A DNA stretch of 64,000 nucleotides from Corynebacterium efficiens YS-314 (GCF_000011305.1 NC_004369.1:2170001-2234000); one strand, 5' to 3'. Counted from the stretch's first letter, positions 26,228-37,092 are shown. Made by a program: numbers and translations. Notes: generated by a model from the letters alone, not told the origin.

Positions 26228-27592
26228 GTGAGTACAGATGACCACCCCGACCACCCCACCCCGGCGCCCGGGGAGGCCACGTTCGAGTTCGGCCTCCGTC
26301 ACGCCCTGACGCTGGTGTCCGTGTTGGGGGTTGCCGCCGGACTGGTGGCTAATAAGATCCTCATCGAACAGCTGAACTGGCGTATCGACACCGCTGTCTA
26401 CGTCCTCGGCGGTGAGGCCCTGGTCAACGGTGAGCCGTTGTATGCCGCCCCCTTCGACATGGGTGATGTCTCCCTGCCGTTCATCTACCCGCCCATCGGA
26501 GCAGCCCTGTTCGCACCGTTCGGGTATTTCGACTTCCTCACCGTGGAACTCGCCGGCAACCTCATCGTGGCGGTATCCTCCCTGCTGCTGCTGGCCTGCC
26601 TCTACATGGTGTCCAATGAGGTCATGGGTGGACGGGATCAGTTGGCTGCCTTCACCATCGCGGCTGTGGCCTGGCCGGTTGTCCTCTTCACCGAACCGGT
26701 CTGGTTGAATGCCGACCTCGGTCAGATCAACATCCTCATTGTCACCCTGGTGATCTACGACCTCCTCCCAATCCGGAGGAGGATCCCCCGGGGTGTGTTC
26801 ATCGGCCTGGCGGCTGCCATCAAACTCACACCCCTGGCGATGCTGCTCTACTTCCTGGTCAAACGTGATGTCCGGGGGATCCTCACCGCGGTGGGCTCCG
26901 CCCTGGTGTTCACGGGTATCGGTGCGCTCATCTCCTGGCGGGAAACCAGGGAGTTCTTCCTCAACACCCTCCTCGACCTCAACGCCACCGGGGAGTCCGG
27001 GGTGAGCACGGTGTTCCAGTCCAACAGCTCCCTGCAGGCCATGATCTACCGCTGGTGGATGTCCCCGGAGGCGGCCGAGGCCTCCGCCCTGCCGGGCGTG
27101 CTGTGGATCCTGACCTCACTGATCACCATCGGTGCCGCCGCCGTGCTGATGCACCACCTGTTCATCCGTGGTCTGCGGGTGGAGGCTGTCATGGTCAACG
27201 CGATGGTCATGTTGTTGATCTCCCCGATCTCCTGGTCCCACCACTGGATCTGGCTACCGTTGTGGGCCCTGGTCTTCCTCCTCCGTTTCTGGTTGCACCC
27301 GCACCGACCGAAGGTCCTGCTCTACAGCGGTGGGTTCCTCACGGTGCTGCTGTTGATCCTGCCCCCGAAGTGGTGGTTCGGACGTGACGGGGTGGACGTT
27401 CATGCGCTCGGGGGATTCGAGAAGCTGCTCATCTCCGACTACACCTGGGTGTCCCTGGCACTGTTGATCACCACGGCACTGAGCCTGCGGTTCTTCCAGC
27501 GTGTTCCCACAGGTGAGGCCAGGCCCACCATCCTGGCTGTCATCCCGGATGTCCATCCTGTTCCCCGTGACCCGGCGGCAGCCGTGCGGTGA
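26228..27592 (+). CDS. mptC: GT87 mannosyltransferase, MptC-like (alpha-1,2 mannan branching)
   Basis: A 454-residue GT-C membrane protein from a GTG (VSTDDHPDHPTPAP); a longer frame up to 26141 runs through the leader palindrome. It has the GT87 landmarks: WRIDTAVYVLGGEAL with the probable catalytic Asp, FIYPPIGAALF, ADLGQINILIVTL, AAIKLTPLAMLLYFL and ISPISWSHHWIW. By order (pknL, GT87, GT87, aroG) it corresponds to the C. glutamicum gene reported as mptC, an alpha-1,2-mannosyltransferase related to Rv2181. The name rests on synteny recalled from memory. Confidence 0.75.
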   Translation: MSTDDHPDHPTPAPGEATFEFGLRHALTLVSVLGVAAGLVANKILIEQLNWRIDTAVYVLGGEALVNGEPLYAAPFDMGDVSLPFIYPPIGAALFAPFGYFDFLTVELAGNLIVAVSSLLLLACLYMVSNEVMGGRDQLAAFTIAAVAWPVVLFTEPVWLNADLGQINILIVTLVIYDLLPIRRRIPRGVFIGLAAAIKLTPLAMLLYFLVKRDVRGILTAVGSALVFTGIGALISWRETREFFLNTLLDLNATGESGVSTVFQSNSSLQAMIYRWWMSPEAAEASALPGVLWILTSLITIGAAAVLMHHLFIRGLRVEAVMVNAMVMLLISPISWSHHWIWLPLWALVFLLRFWLHPHRPKVLLYSGGFLTVLLLILPPKWWFGRDGVDVHALGGFEKLLISDYTWVSLALLITTALSLRFFQRVPTGEARPTILAVIPDVHPVPRDPAAAVR

Positions 27593-27595
27593 CGC

Positions 27596-27651
27596 ACAAA
27601 AGGGGCGGGGTGGGGATTCCATGATGGGAATCCCCACCCCGCCCCTTTTGT
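27596..27651. terminator. Near-ideal bidirectional terminator between mptC-like and aroG
   Basis: Two perfectly complementary 25-bp arms (27596-27620 and 27627-27651) enclose the 6-nt loop ATGATG. Each arm is GC-rich near the loop and ends in an A-run/T-run, giving TTTT in both directions. It starts three bases after the mptC-like stop and serves the convergent aroG from the other side. Confidence 0.93.
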
Positions 27652-27711
27652 CACCCCTCGGGCCGCGCGGACCGAGGGGGGAAGAGTTGGATCTGGGGGA
27701 AGGACGTGAGC

Positions 27712-29190
<1,479 letters not shown>

Positions 29191-29700
29191 TTAGTCCTGC
29201 ACCCGGTTGTCCGCTCCCAGGGGTAGTGCCTGCATGCAGACCCGGAACTTGGCGAGGTTGTGGCGGGCGTCGATAAGCGCGTCGTGATTGCCGTTGGGAA
29301 TCTCAGGCAGGCTCGGTCGCCCCGCCATCTCCCAGTACTGCTTCAGCTCCCTGGTGTAACGGGGAAGCTCACGGGGAAGCGCGGTCATATCGCCCCACAG
29401 CTGCGCGAGCAGCACGTGATCATAAGCCCCCACCCAGGCCCAGAGCTCAGTCTTCCCGGCCCCGGCCGTGAGGAAATCAAAGACCTCATCCCGGATGATG
29501 TCGCGGGAACGCCACACCCCGGACGAGGGGTTGGGAAGCTGGTTGAGCACATTGTTCCTCACCCAGGTGTTGGCCCTGGATCCGTCGAAACCGGTGGATA
29601 CCGCATAGTATTCCCGACCGTCCTCCGCGACGATACCGATGGATACCAGCTCAATCGTGCGTCCATCCTCGATGAACTCGGTGTCATAAAAATAGCGCAC
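29191..29700 (-). CDS. 3'-5' exoribonuclease, Rv2179c family
   Basis: A 169-residue RNase T/DEDD-type nuclease. It opens MRYFYDTEFIEDG, giving the first catalytic Asp and Glu (DTE). Further acidic residues are in AWVGAYDHV and near the end in NHDALIDARHN, with the His and Asp of a DEDDh active site. The start is GTG. In M. tuberculosis Rv2179c lies at the same place beside the DAHP synthase gene. RNA substrates in vivo are not known. Confidence 0.88.
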   Translation of the reverse strand: MRYFYDTEFIEDGRTIELVSIGIVAEDGREYYAVSTGFDGSRANTWVRNNVLNQLPNPSSGVWRSRDIIRDEVFDFLTAGAGKTELWAWVGAYDHVLLAQLWGDMTALPRELPRYTRELKQYWEMAGRPSLPEIPNGNHDALIDARHNLAKFRVCMQALPLGADNRVQD

Positions 29701-29881
29701 GGTGACCGTGGCCCCTCACTGCTCGATGGTGTTTTCTGCTCCCAATCGTAACCCCGACACCACCCCGCGTGGGAACCCGGTCCGTTCCCACCGGACCCAT
29801 CTGATGTGAGGGCCACAAACGGGTGGGTTGCTTCCGCGACGCTTAGGGCAACCTGTCCCCCACCTACTAGAATTCTTCAGA

Positions 29882-32395
29882 ATGCAAGGCGATCACGTTT
29901 CCCACGGCGACAAAGCCGATATCACCAGATTCCCCACTCCCCCTCCCACCGGTTCCGCTCCGGCTGACACTACCGCGCCGGGTGCCTCCCCCGGCGCGTC
30001 CTGGATCAGGAACCTGCATCTGCGTCTGGCATTGATCTGGGCGGCATCCATCGCCACCGCAGCGGCCCTGTGGCCGGTCGTGTTCAATGTCCGCGCGATC
30101 GAATCCTTCATCTTCTTCTACCACATCGATTCTGATGTCTACCGGGCGGGTGCACAGGCCTTTCTCGACGGCCTCAATCTCTATGAACAGGACTATGTGG
30201 TGGGAGGCATCCAGCTTCCGTTCACCTACCCGCCGATCGCCGCGGTAGTGTTCACCCCTCTCCTGCTCGTTCCCAGCAGCACCATGGGGGTTCTGCTCAC
30301 GCTGCTCTCCGCGGTGCTGATGTGGTGGTGCATCGCCATCGTGCTGCGGCGCGTGATCCGGGGGATCTCCACCTACGATTCCCGCCTGTTCGCGCTGTTC
30401 ATCCTCCCCGCGGCCCTGTTCACCGAGCCGGTGAACCAGACCCTCCAATTCGGTCAGATCAACATCCTGCTCATGACCCTGGTGCTCATGGACACCTTCA
30501 CCCGCAAACCCTGGTTGCCACGGGGTTTCTGGATCGGACTGGCCGCCGCCATCAAACTCACCCCGGCGGTCTTCGGACTGTATTTCCTGGTGAAACGGGA
30601 TTGGAAGGGTGCCATCACCTCGATCGCCTCGGGTGTGGGTTTCACCCTCCTCGCCTTCGCCCTGCTGCCGTCCAGTTCCGTGCAGTACTGGACCGAGACG
30701 CTCAGCGATCCCAGCCGCATCGGCAACCTGTCCTATATCACCAACCAGTCGATCCGTGGCATGTTCAGTCGCCTCATGCACGAGCGCCAGGACGTGGTGG
30801 AACTGATCTGGATGGCCTCGGTCGTCCTGGTGCTCATCGGTGTCACCATCGCGATGGTCCGGGTGCTCCGGGCCGGCTCGGTGCACGGCACGGTGCTGCT
30901 CAACTCGCTGATCGCCCTGTTGTGTTCTCCGGTGTCCTGGTCCCACCACTGGGTGTGGCTGATCCCGATCACCCTCGGTTTCGCGGCGGGCGCGTGGTCC
31001 CAGCGTGATTCCGCGCCACGCACCGCGGCGACCTCATTGACGATGGCGCTGGTCACCACCGTCCCGATGCTCATCCCCACCTTCTGGAACATGCCCTTTG
31101 ATTCCGAGGCGGCCCCGGCGTGGCCCCTGCTCCTGCACCCCTCGGGCAGCTCGTATGTGGTGGTGGCCATCGCGACCGTCATCGTCTGTCTGGTCAATCC
31201 GCGGGTCTTGGGGACGGGGCAGCCAGTACCGGGGCAGCCAGTACCGGGGCACGCAGCCGTCGACAAGGCGTCCGTCGACAAGGCCCCCACCACCGACGCG
31301 CGGGGTGTCAACCCGGCGCTCACCGTCACCCTGCTGGTGGTGTCCGCCTACCTGGCCATCAACGCCTGGTACAAGGGGGAGAATGGCAATGTCCGTCTCA
31401 TCCAGTATCCCCGGGCGGTCCTCGACGGCCTCGACCTGACCAGTTTCGGTTATCTGGTCACCGAACCCCTGCGCACCGACAACCTGGTGGCGTTGTGGGT
31501 GATCGGTGCCCTCAACATCGTGTCCCTCATCTGGTGTGCCGTGGTGATTGTCCAGCGGCTGGCCAACCGGGTTCCCACCGCCTTCACCATCGCCGTAGCC
31601 CTGACCATCGCGCTGCTCTCCGAACCGGTGCAGTCCGCGCTCCAGATGGGTTCCCTGACGCTGGTGGTCCTCGCCCTCATCCTCACTGATCTGGTCGCCC
31701 CCCGCTCCGTCCTCCCCCGTGGTCTGTTGACGGGCCTGACCGCCGGGATCACGGGTTGGCCGGTGCTCATCATCGTCGCGCTGTTCCTGCAGCGTCGGGT
31801 GCGCGCCGCGGTCACCGCCGCCCTCACCGCGGTGGTGCTGTGGGTGGTGGGCTGGCTGCTCGCGCCATCCGGGCGGTCCACGCTTCTCGACGTCCAGACC
31901 ACCGTCCACGATGGGGCGGACAATGCCTCCCTCGCCGGTTTCCTGGCCCGCTGGATCAGCGACTCCCCCGTCATCATGATAATCTGGGTGGTCATCGCCC
32001 TCGCGGTGGGCGCCTGGGCCGTGTACCACACCCACGCCACAGGTGATGTCACCCTGTCTGCCACCATCGCCATCGCCTGGCCCGCCATCGCCCTGCCGAC
32101 GGTGTATGCCTACATGTGGGTCCTGTTCATCCCCCTGGTGGTGCTCCTGCTGACACGGGGCCGCGTGTTCTCGGCCTTCCTCTGGGCTTTTATCGCCCTG
32201 GTCAACTGGGTGCCGGTTCAGGTGTCCTATGACACCCACTTCCCCCTCAACCACCGGGACATGTTTGACCATGTGGGTCTCGCCGGTAGCTATCTCCTGG
32301 TGGAGCCCCTGACCATCGCCCCGGCTGCCATTGGTCTGCTGCTGGTGATCACAGCAGCCCGCAGCAGGCAGCCCGCCGCGCAGGCCACCACATAG
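29882..32395 (+). CDS. mptD: Large GT87 mannosyltransferase, MptD-like, with internal duplication
   Basis: An 837-residue membrane protein, twice the usual GT87 size. The first half (about 40-445) is a complete GT87 unit: HIDSDVYRAGAQ near 81-92, FTYPPIAAVVF, QFGQINILLMTL, AAIKLTPAVFGLYFL near 221-235 and CSPVSWSHHWVW. The second half (about 480-825) repeats the same layout in degenerate form, for example SEPVQSALQMGSLTLVVL and LTAGITGWPVLIIV. It lacks the loop aspartates, the Lys of IKLTP and the His pair. By gene order it matches the C. glutamicum gene reported as mptD, an alpha-1,2 mannosyltransferase. The ATG at 29882 is preferred over a TTG at 29828. Confidence 0.75.
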   Translation: MQGDHVSHGDKADITRFPTPPPTGSAPADTTAPGASPGASWIRNLHLRLALIWAASIATAAALWPVVFNVRAIESFIFFYHIDSDVYRAGAQAFLDGLNLYEQDYVVGGIQLPFTYPPIAAVVFTPLLLVPSSTMGVLLTLLSAVLMWWCIAIVLRRVIRGISTYDSRLFALFILPAALFTEPVNQTLQFGQINILLMTLVLMDTFTRKPWLPRGFWIGLAAAIKLTPAVFGLYFLVKRDWKGAITSIASGVGFTLLAFALLPSSSVQYWTETLSDPSRIGNLSYITNQSIRGMFSRLMHERQDVVELIWMASVVLVLIGVTIAMVRVLRAGSVHGTVLLNSLIALLCSPVSWSHHWVWLIPITLGFAAGAWSQRDSAPRTAATSLTMALVTTVPMLIPTFWNMPFDSEAAPAWPLLLHPSGSSYVVVAIATVIVCLVNPRVLGTGQPVPGQPVPGHAAVDKASVDKAPTTDARGVNPALTVTLLVVSAYLAINAWYKGENGNVRLIQYPRAVLDGLDLTSFGYLVTEPLRTDNLVALWVIGALNIVSLIWCAVVIVQRLANRVPTAFTIAVALTIALLSEPVQSALQMGSLTLVVLALILTDLVAPRSVLPRGLLTGLTAGITGWPVLIIVALFLQRRVRAAVTAALTAVVLWVVGWLLAPSGRSTLLDVQTTVHDGADNASLAGFLARWISDSPVIMIIWVVIALAVGAWAVYHTHATGDVTLSATIAIAWPAIALPTVYAYMWVLFIPLVVLLLTRGRVFSAFLWAFIALVNWVPVQVSYDTHFPLNHRDMFDHVGLAGSYLLVEPLTIAPAAIGLLLVITAARSRQPAAQATT
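31216..31283 (+). repeat. Short tandem repeats in the hinge of the MptD-like protein
   Basis: A 15-bp unit GGGGCAGCCAGTACC occurs twice in tandem (31216-31230, 31231-31245). It is followed by two copies of CGTCGACAAGG 15 bp apart (31258-31268, 31273-31283). They encode GQPVPGQPVPG and VDKASVDKA, exactly in the linker between the two GT87-like halves, a place that tolerates length change. Confidence 0.85.
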
Positions 32396-32423
32396 GCCAC
32401 CGCGCAGGCTCCCCCTGGGACAA

Positions 32424-32462
32424 CACACTGCCCCGGACACCGTCGGTGTCCGGGGCAGTGTG
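32424..32462. terminator. Bidirectional terminator between mptD-like and acyltransferase genes
   Basis: An 18-bp perfect stem (32424-32441 with 32445-32462) closes a GTC triloop. It lies 28 bp after the mptD-like stop and 37 bp from the stop of the convergent acyltransferase gene. No long T-run follows, but stem strength and placement between convergent genes support a terminator. Confidence 0.8.
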
Positions 32463-32499
32463 CTCAGCGCGGGAGAGAACCAGGACTGCTGTGCTGCTG

Positions 32500-33738
32500 C
32501 TACGCCCGGGGAATGGTGTGTTCATCTATCGTGATGCGGGAGGATTCGGGGGTGTCCACCCGCTGCCCGGTACGGGATTCCGGAAGCCTGGGTGGGGCCA
32601 GGGTCCATTTCAGGACTGGGGCCCGGGTGAGCAGGTGGAGGAGGTACCCACCCGCCATGGCCAGTGCGAAGGCAATGGCCATCCAGGTACCGGTCCAGTA
32701 CAGCGGATTGGAGGAGTCATTGTCGATGACCATGAACCTCTCGCGCACCGTGAACCCGAACAACAGGGTCAACCCCAGGGCGTGCCCGATGTAGATCACC
32801 AGCGTGTGACGACCGAGGAACATCAGCACACGGGCCACCGGGGTTGCCCGCGACAACCAGACCGCCAGCGCCACACCCGCGGGCAGGGACAGCAGTCGGA
32901 TGAGCGTACCGGAGAAGTGTCCGAGTGCGAAGGCGGAGAGTTCACCACCCAGCAGCAGGGCGATCTCGTCCTTGAACCCGATGAACCACAGCTGGGTGGG
33001 GCCCGGAACACGGGTGATCAACACATCCTCCACCGCGGCGATACCCAGGGCGGCCACATACGCGGCCACGGCCAGCACCACGGCCTTGGGCCGGGTGGCC
33101 ACCTCCGCGAAACGTGTGATCAGGGGCCGGAAATACACACCGATGAAGAACGCTGGCAGATAGATGATGGTCTTGCGCAGCAGCTCACTGTCACCGAACA
33201 TGGGCATGAACAACCAGGGCACCACCGCGACCAGGGTGACAATCATCCACGCCGGCAGCTTCCGTGTGGCCCACAGGAGCAGATTGAACCACACCAGGAA
33301 GTAGAGGAACCAGTACATATTGGTGCTGTCGGCCACCTTGGCCACGTAGTAGAACCAGTCGGGCAGCTGATGACCGTGGAAGACCATCCCCTGGAGACGA
33401 CTGGTGTACAACTCGATGGGGGTCCACACCAGGTAGGGCACCAGGAAGAACCACAGTCGGCGTTTGAACAGCTGCTCGAAGGTCATGGTCAGAACCTTCA
33501 CGGAGAAGAACCCCGACACCAGGAAGAACAGGGGCATACGGAGGGGGTCGAGAATGTGGTTGAGCTCCGCCAGGAACGAGTCCTTCGCGCCGGGAACCGC
33601 CAGGGTGACATGCAGGAGGACCACACCGAGGATCGACAGCCCCTTGGCCACATCCGGCCAATCCATCCGTGTCCTACCGGTGGGTGCGGTGATCGCCGGG
33701 CGGGCGACGGTTCTTTGGTTGTTCCCTGAATTATTCAA
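32500..33738 (-). CDS. Acyltransferase 3 family membrane protein
   Basis: A 412-residue protein with about ten membrane helices and the acyltransferase-3 opening DWPDVAKGLSILGVVLLHV, whose His in the first helix is the conserved acyl-transfer residue. RMPLFFLVSGFF and LGRHTLVIYIGHALG are further family regions. These enzymes usually O-acylate envelope glycans or lipids; the substrate here is unknown, and the mannan genes next door make a glycolipid plausible. The start is uncertain: TTG at 33738, or ATG at 33666 (MDWPDVAKG), which has AGGA six bases upstream. Confidence 0.82.
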   Translation of the reverse strand: MNNSGNNQRTVARPAITAPTGRTRMDWPDVAKGLSILGVVLLHVTLAVPGAKDSFLAELNHILDPLRMPLFFLVSGFFSVKVLTMTFEQLFKRRLWFFLVPYLVWTPIELYTSRLQGMVFHGHQLPDWFYYVAKVADSTNMYWFLYFLVWFNLLLWATRKLPAWMIVTLVAVVPWLFMPMFGDSELLRKTIIYLPAFFIGVYFRPLITRFAEVATRPKAVVLAVAAYVAALGIAAVEDVLITRVPGPTQLWFIGFKDEIALLLGGELSAFALGHFSGTLIRLLSLPAGVALAVWLSRATPVARVLMFLGRHTLVIYIGHALGLTLLFGFTVRERFMVIDNDSSNPLYWTGTWMAIAFALAMAGGYLLHLLTRAPVLKWTLAPPRLPESRTGQRVDTPESSRITIDEHTIPRA

Positions 33739-33946
33739 CTAAAGTGCGCTCCTCGGAGGCTCAACCCCACCGAGAATATTTATTGGAAAAACTCGACTGT
33801 GGTGCGGGCTGGGGCCACATCTCACGGGAATCATGCTTCTTCCACTGATTCCACAACGGTCTCAGAGTACCCCACCGTCCACGCGCATCAAAGAATAAGT
33901 CAGGAAAAACCCGGGCAGCAGCCAGGCCGGGTTCCACAGCCGGGTA

Positions 33947-34678
33947 TCAGGGCTGGGCCCCCTCCGGGTACCCCTTGCCCGCGGCCAGTGATTTCTTGAC
34001 GTCCTGGGCGTAAACATCGACATAGGGTTGCCCGGTCAGTTTCGACAGCACCTGCATGACGTGGTCGGTGAGCACCCGGGCGGCATCGCGGTCATCGGGG
34101 GCCAGTCCCTGCGCGGTGACGTAGGCGACCGGGTCAATGGGTTCCCCGACGCGCATGCGCACCTTCCGTGGGCGGGGGAAGACGGTTCCGATCGGGTTGG
34201 CATTGCGGCTGCCGATCATGGCAACCGGAATAATCTGGATACCGGTTTCCAGGGCGACAACGGCCATGCCGGCCTTGCCACGGTAGATCCGTCCATCGGG
34301 TGAGCGGGTGCCCTCCGGGTAGATGGCGAAGAGGTCCCCTGCATCGAGAACCTTCCTGGCGGTGGACCGGAGCGAATCCAGTGCATCCCCCGCGGTGCGG
34401 TCCAGGGGCACCTGCCCCACCGAGGTGACGAACCATTTCTGGATCCGACCCGACAGACCGGGGGTGGTGAAATACTCGGCCTTGGCGGGGAACACCATCT
34501 GACGTGGGCACATCAGGGGGAAGTAGAAGGAATCCATCACCGCCTGGTGATTGGACGCCAGGATGGCGGGACCCGAATCGGGGATGTGTTCCAGGCCCTC
34601 GATCTCGGGGCGGTTGTATACGCGGAGAAACGGGCCGACGAGGATGTTCTTGAAGATCCAGTACCATTTGTTCTTCAC
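33947..34678 (-). CDS. 1-acyl-sn-glycerol-3-phosphate acyltransferase (PlsC-like)
   Basis: A 243-residue membrane-associated acyltransferase. The block I motif is SNHQAVMDS (the NHx4D form), block II is around QKWFVTSVGQVPLDR and block III is FAIYPEGTRSPDG with the EGTR core. It should acylate a lysophospholipid; in M. tuberculosis the gene at this place is Rv2182c. The GTG at 34678 (VKNKWYWIFKN) is preferred; a TTG eight codons upstream is the alternative. It lies downstream of glk and pimB' in the same direction, though 160 bp separate it from glk. Confidence 0.86.
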   Translation of the reverse strand: MKNKWYWIFKNILVGPFLRVYNRPEIEGLEHIPDSGPAILASNHQAVMDSFYFPLMCPRQMVFPAKAEYFTTPGLSGRIQKWFVTSVGQVPLDRTAGDALDSLRSTARKVLDAGDLFAIYPEGTRSPDGRIYRGKAGMAVVALETGIQIIPVAMIGSRNANPIGTVFPRPRKVRMRVGEPIDPVAYVTAQGLAPDDRDAARVLTDHVMQVLSKLTGQPYVDVYAQDVKKSLAAGKGYPEGAQP

Positions 34679-34840
34679 GGCGTATGACGTACCTTTCCGC
34701 AATTTTCCCGGGAGTCTGTGAACCTACACAGCGCACTCCCCTGCCAACGAGTTCTCAGACTACTGCACGGGGCGGTTTCTGCCGTGGATATGGTTCAGCG
34801 AGTCGTGGGCCAGCGGGGGTTGCGTCGACAAGCAGGCTTG

Positions 34841-35809
34841 TCAGGGTGCCGCGACCGCCTGGCGGGCGAGGTCTGCGACCCCGATCATCCCGGCATCCGC
34901 CCCCAGCTGGGCAGTGCCGACGCGCGCGAGGGGACGGTAACCGGCCCCGACGATGCGGCCGGCGAAATGTGCGACGGCGGTCTCGAGATAGATGTCGGTA
35001 TCCCGGGACACACCACCCCCGATGACGATGAGTTCCGGATCCAGCACATCAGCCACCATGGACAGGCACTCCCCCAACCAGGTGCTGAACTCCTCCATCA
35101 CGGCGATACCGAGCGGATCGCGCTCACGGGCCGCCCGGGTGATCATGTCACCCTTGAGCCCCGTCGGGTCACGGCGGATCACCTCCAACAGTGCGCTGTC
35201 ACCGAACCCGCCGCGGGTGGACAACTCCAGGGCGGAATCCACCAGTGCAGTACCGGAACAGTAGCGTTCCAGACACCCGGACTTACCGCAGGGGCAGGGC
35301 CGCCCATCCGGTACAACGCGGAGATGACCGAACTCCGGTGCGGTGCCGTGGGCACCACGGTAGATCTCCCCGTCGGCGATCAGCGCCGCCCCGATCCCGG
35401 TGCCGATAGCGAGCAGCACCCAGTTGTCCACCCCCTGGGCACCACCGAAGCGGTATTCGCCCCACGCAGCGGAGTTGGCATCGTGCTCCAGGCGGACCGG
35501 CACACCCAGCAGCTCCTGCAGGTGGGCACGCACGGGCGCATCCCGCCACGGCAGGTGGGGGGCGAAGCGGACAGTCTCACAGGCCGGGTCGAGGAAACCC
35601 GCCACGGCCATACCGACCGCATCAATGGGATGGGTCTCCCCCAGGGCACGCACCAGCTCCACGATCCCGGAGTCCAGTTCCCCGGCGGTCGTGGGGGTGG
35701 GCGCGGACAACTGGCGGATGATCTCACCGGACGGGGAGATCAGACCAGCACGCATGTTGGTTCCGCCAATGTCGAAACCGACCGCGAAACGGTCAGGGTC
35801 TTGTGACAT
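34841..35809 (-). CDS. glk: ROK-family glucokinase
   Basis: A 322-residue cytoplasmic kinase phosphorylating glucose. The ATP-binding FDIGGTNMRAGL is near residue 12, the sugar-binding LEHDANSAAWGE near 107, and the zinc-binding ROK signature CPCGKSGCLE near 170 with all three cysteines. Length and motifs fit corynebacterial Glk (ATP-dependent). No DNA-binding domain is present, so it is a kinase and not a ROK repressor. It lies between pimB' and the PlsC-like gene. Confidence 0.93.
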   Translation of the reverse strand: MSQDPDRFAVGFDIGGTNMRAGLISPSGEIIRQLSAPTPTTAGELDSGIVELVRALGETHPIDAVGMAVAGFLDPACETVRFAPHLPWRDAPVRAHLQELLGVPVRLEHDANSAAWGEYRFGGAQGVDNWVLLAIGTGIGAALIADGEIYRGAHGTAPEFGHLRVVPDGRPCPCGKSGCLERYCSGTALVDSALELSTRGGFGDSALLEVIRRDPTGLKGDMITRAARERDPLGIAVMEEFSTWLGECLSMVADVLDPELIVIGGGVSRDTDIYLETAVAHFAGRIVGAGYRPLARVGTAQLGADAGMIGVADLARQAVAAP

Positions 35810-35905
35810 CTGCTCTACGCCTCACCATCTGGAAAACTGGAAATAACCCTCAAAGTATAGCCAGGGCCCCACATGGTCCCATCATTGTGCAGGCCTGACG
35901 GTTTC

Positions 35906-37045
35906 TCAGGAGAGTATTTCCCTCAGGCGCGCCCCCATGACATCCCAGGTCCAGGACTCCTCCACATGCCGGCGCCCGGCCTGCCCCATGTTCGCGCGTG
36001 CCTCGGCGTCCGACAGCAGCCCGGCCACCGCCGCAGCGAGCTTGTCGACGTCCCGGCCATCCACCACCAGCCCGGTTGCCGGCGTCACCGTCTCCGGTGC
36101 TCCACCGGACTGCCCGGCGATGACCGGCACGCCACAGGCCTGCGCCTCGAGGTAGACGATCCCGAGGCCCTCCACATCAAGGCCCCCACCGCGGGTCCGG
36201 GCCGGCATGGCGAAGATATCGGAGGCCGCCAGGACGGCTACCATCTCCGCGTGGTCCAGGCGCCCGGCGAAGCGGACGGCATCACCGAGGGGGTGTGCCA
36301 TGGAGCGTAGCCGCTGTTCGATCCTGCCCGCACCGACGATGATCAAGACCGCATCCGGGTGTTCACCGAGCACCGTGGGCATGGCCTGGATGAGCTTATC
36401 CTGGCCCTTCCTGGGCACCAGGCGGGAGATGCACGTGATCACGGGGGTGTCCGGTGCGAGACCCCACCGGATTCTCGTAGTGACCCGGTCCTGCGCGGTG
36501 GCCGGGCGGTAGACGTCCGTGTCCACACCGGAGGGCAGGTGCACGAACTGCGGGTGGGAACCGAAGGCGGGGCGGAAGCGTCGCAACGTGTAATCGGAGA
36601 TGTAGGTGAGCACGTCGGCCTGCTCCCCGATGCGGCGCAGCATCTGGCGGGCCCCCGGGGTCATCGACCACCCCACCTCATGACCGTGGGTGGAGGCGAT
36701 GATTCTCGTCGCACCCGCCGCACGCGCCTGGGGTGCCATGAGCGCCAGGGGTGCTGCGGCACCGAACCAGACGTTGTCGATCCCCCGGGCACGGATGATC
36801 TCCCCCATGGCATACGCGGTGGTGGGTGTGGGCAGCATGACCGTGCGCGGCCAGCGGATCACCTCATAGGCCAGGGAGGCATCGAAGGCGGTGGCCGCCG
36901 GAGCATCCTGGGTGGAGGCGAACACGGTGATCAGATCCGGGTCCTGGGTGGCCAGGAAGTCCCGGACATAGGACTGGATGCCGCCGACCGTGGGAGGAAA
37001 GTCATTGGTGACAACAAGGGTTCTTCGTCTGCTGCCGGCATTCAC
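35906..37045 (-). CDS. pimB: PimB': GDP-mannose-dependent alpha-(1->6)-phosphatidylinositol monomannoside mannosyltransferase
   Basis: A 379-residue GT4 glycosyltransferase that adds the second mannose to PIM1 at the inner membrane face, starting PIM/LM/LAM synthesis. The N-terminal loop FPPTVGGIQSYV is the acceptor-side GT4 signature. The donor site shows SRLVPRKGQDKLI and EAQACGVPVIAGQSGGAPE, with the EX7E glutamate in GIVYLEAQACG. The GTG start has AGGAGG six bases upstream. It follows ripC and matches Rv2188c in position. Confidence 0.9.
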   Translation of the reverse strand: MNAGSRRRTLVVTNDFPPTVGGIQSYVRDFLATQDPDLITVFASTQDAPAATAFDASLAYEVIRWPRTVMLPTPTTAYAMGEIIRARGIDNVWFGAAAPLALMAPQARAAGATRIIASTHGHEVGWSMTPGARQMLRRIGEQADVLTYISDYTLRRFRPAFGSHPQFVHLPSGVDTDVYRPATAQDRVTTRIRWGLAPDTPVITCISRLVPRKGQDKLIQAMPTVLGEHPDAVLIIVGAGRIEQRLRSMAHPLGDAVRFAGRLDHAEMVAVLAASDIFAMPARTRGGGLDVEGLGIVYLEAQACGVPVIAGQSGGAPETVTPATGLVVDGRDVDKLAAAVAGLLSDAEARANMGQAGRRHVEESWTWDVMGARLREILS

Positions 37046-37092
37046 GGCAGGCCTCCTGACCGGTGTCGGTTGTGGGTAGCTATTAGGAGCTG

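Noticed and set aside
31034..32440. 468-codon minus-strand open frame
   Set aside because: Antisense to the mptD-like gene, whose membrane helices and GT87 motifs are clear; the frame is Gly/His/Gln-rich without motifs.
34827..34842. GACAAGC-AG-GCTTGTC palindrome as the glk terminator
   Set aside because: It overlaps the glk stop codon, the loop is too short for the full stem, and no T-run follows; it partly arises from the CGTCGAYAAGC motif.
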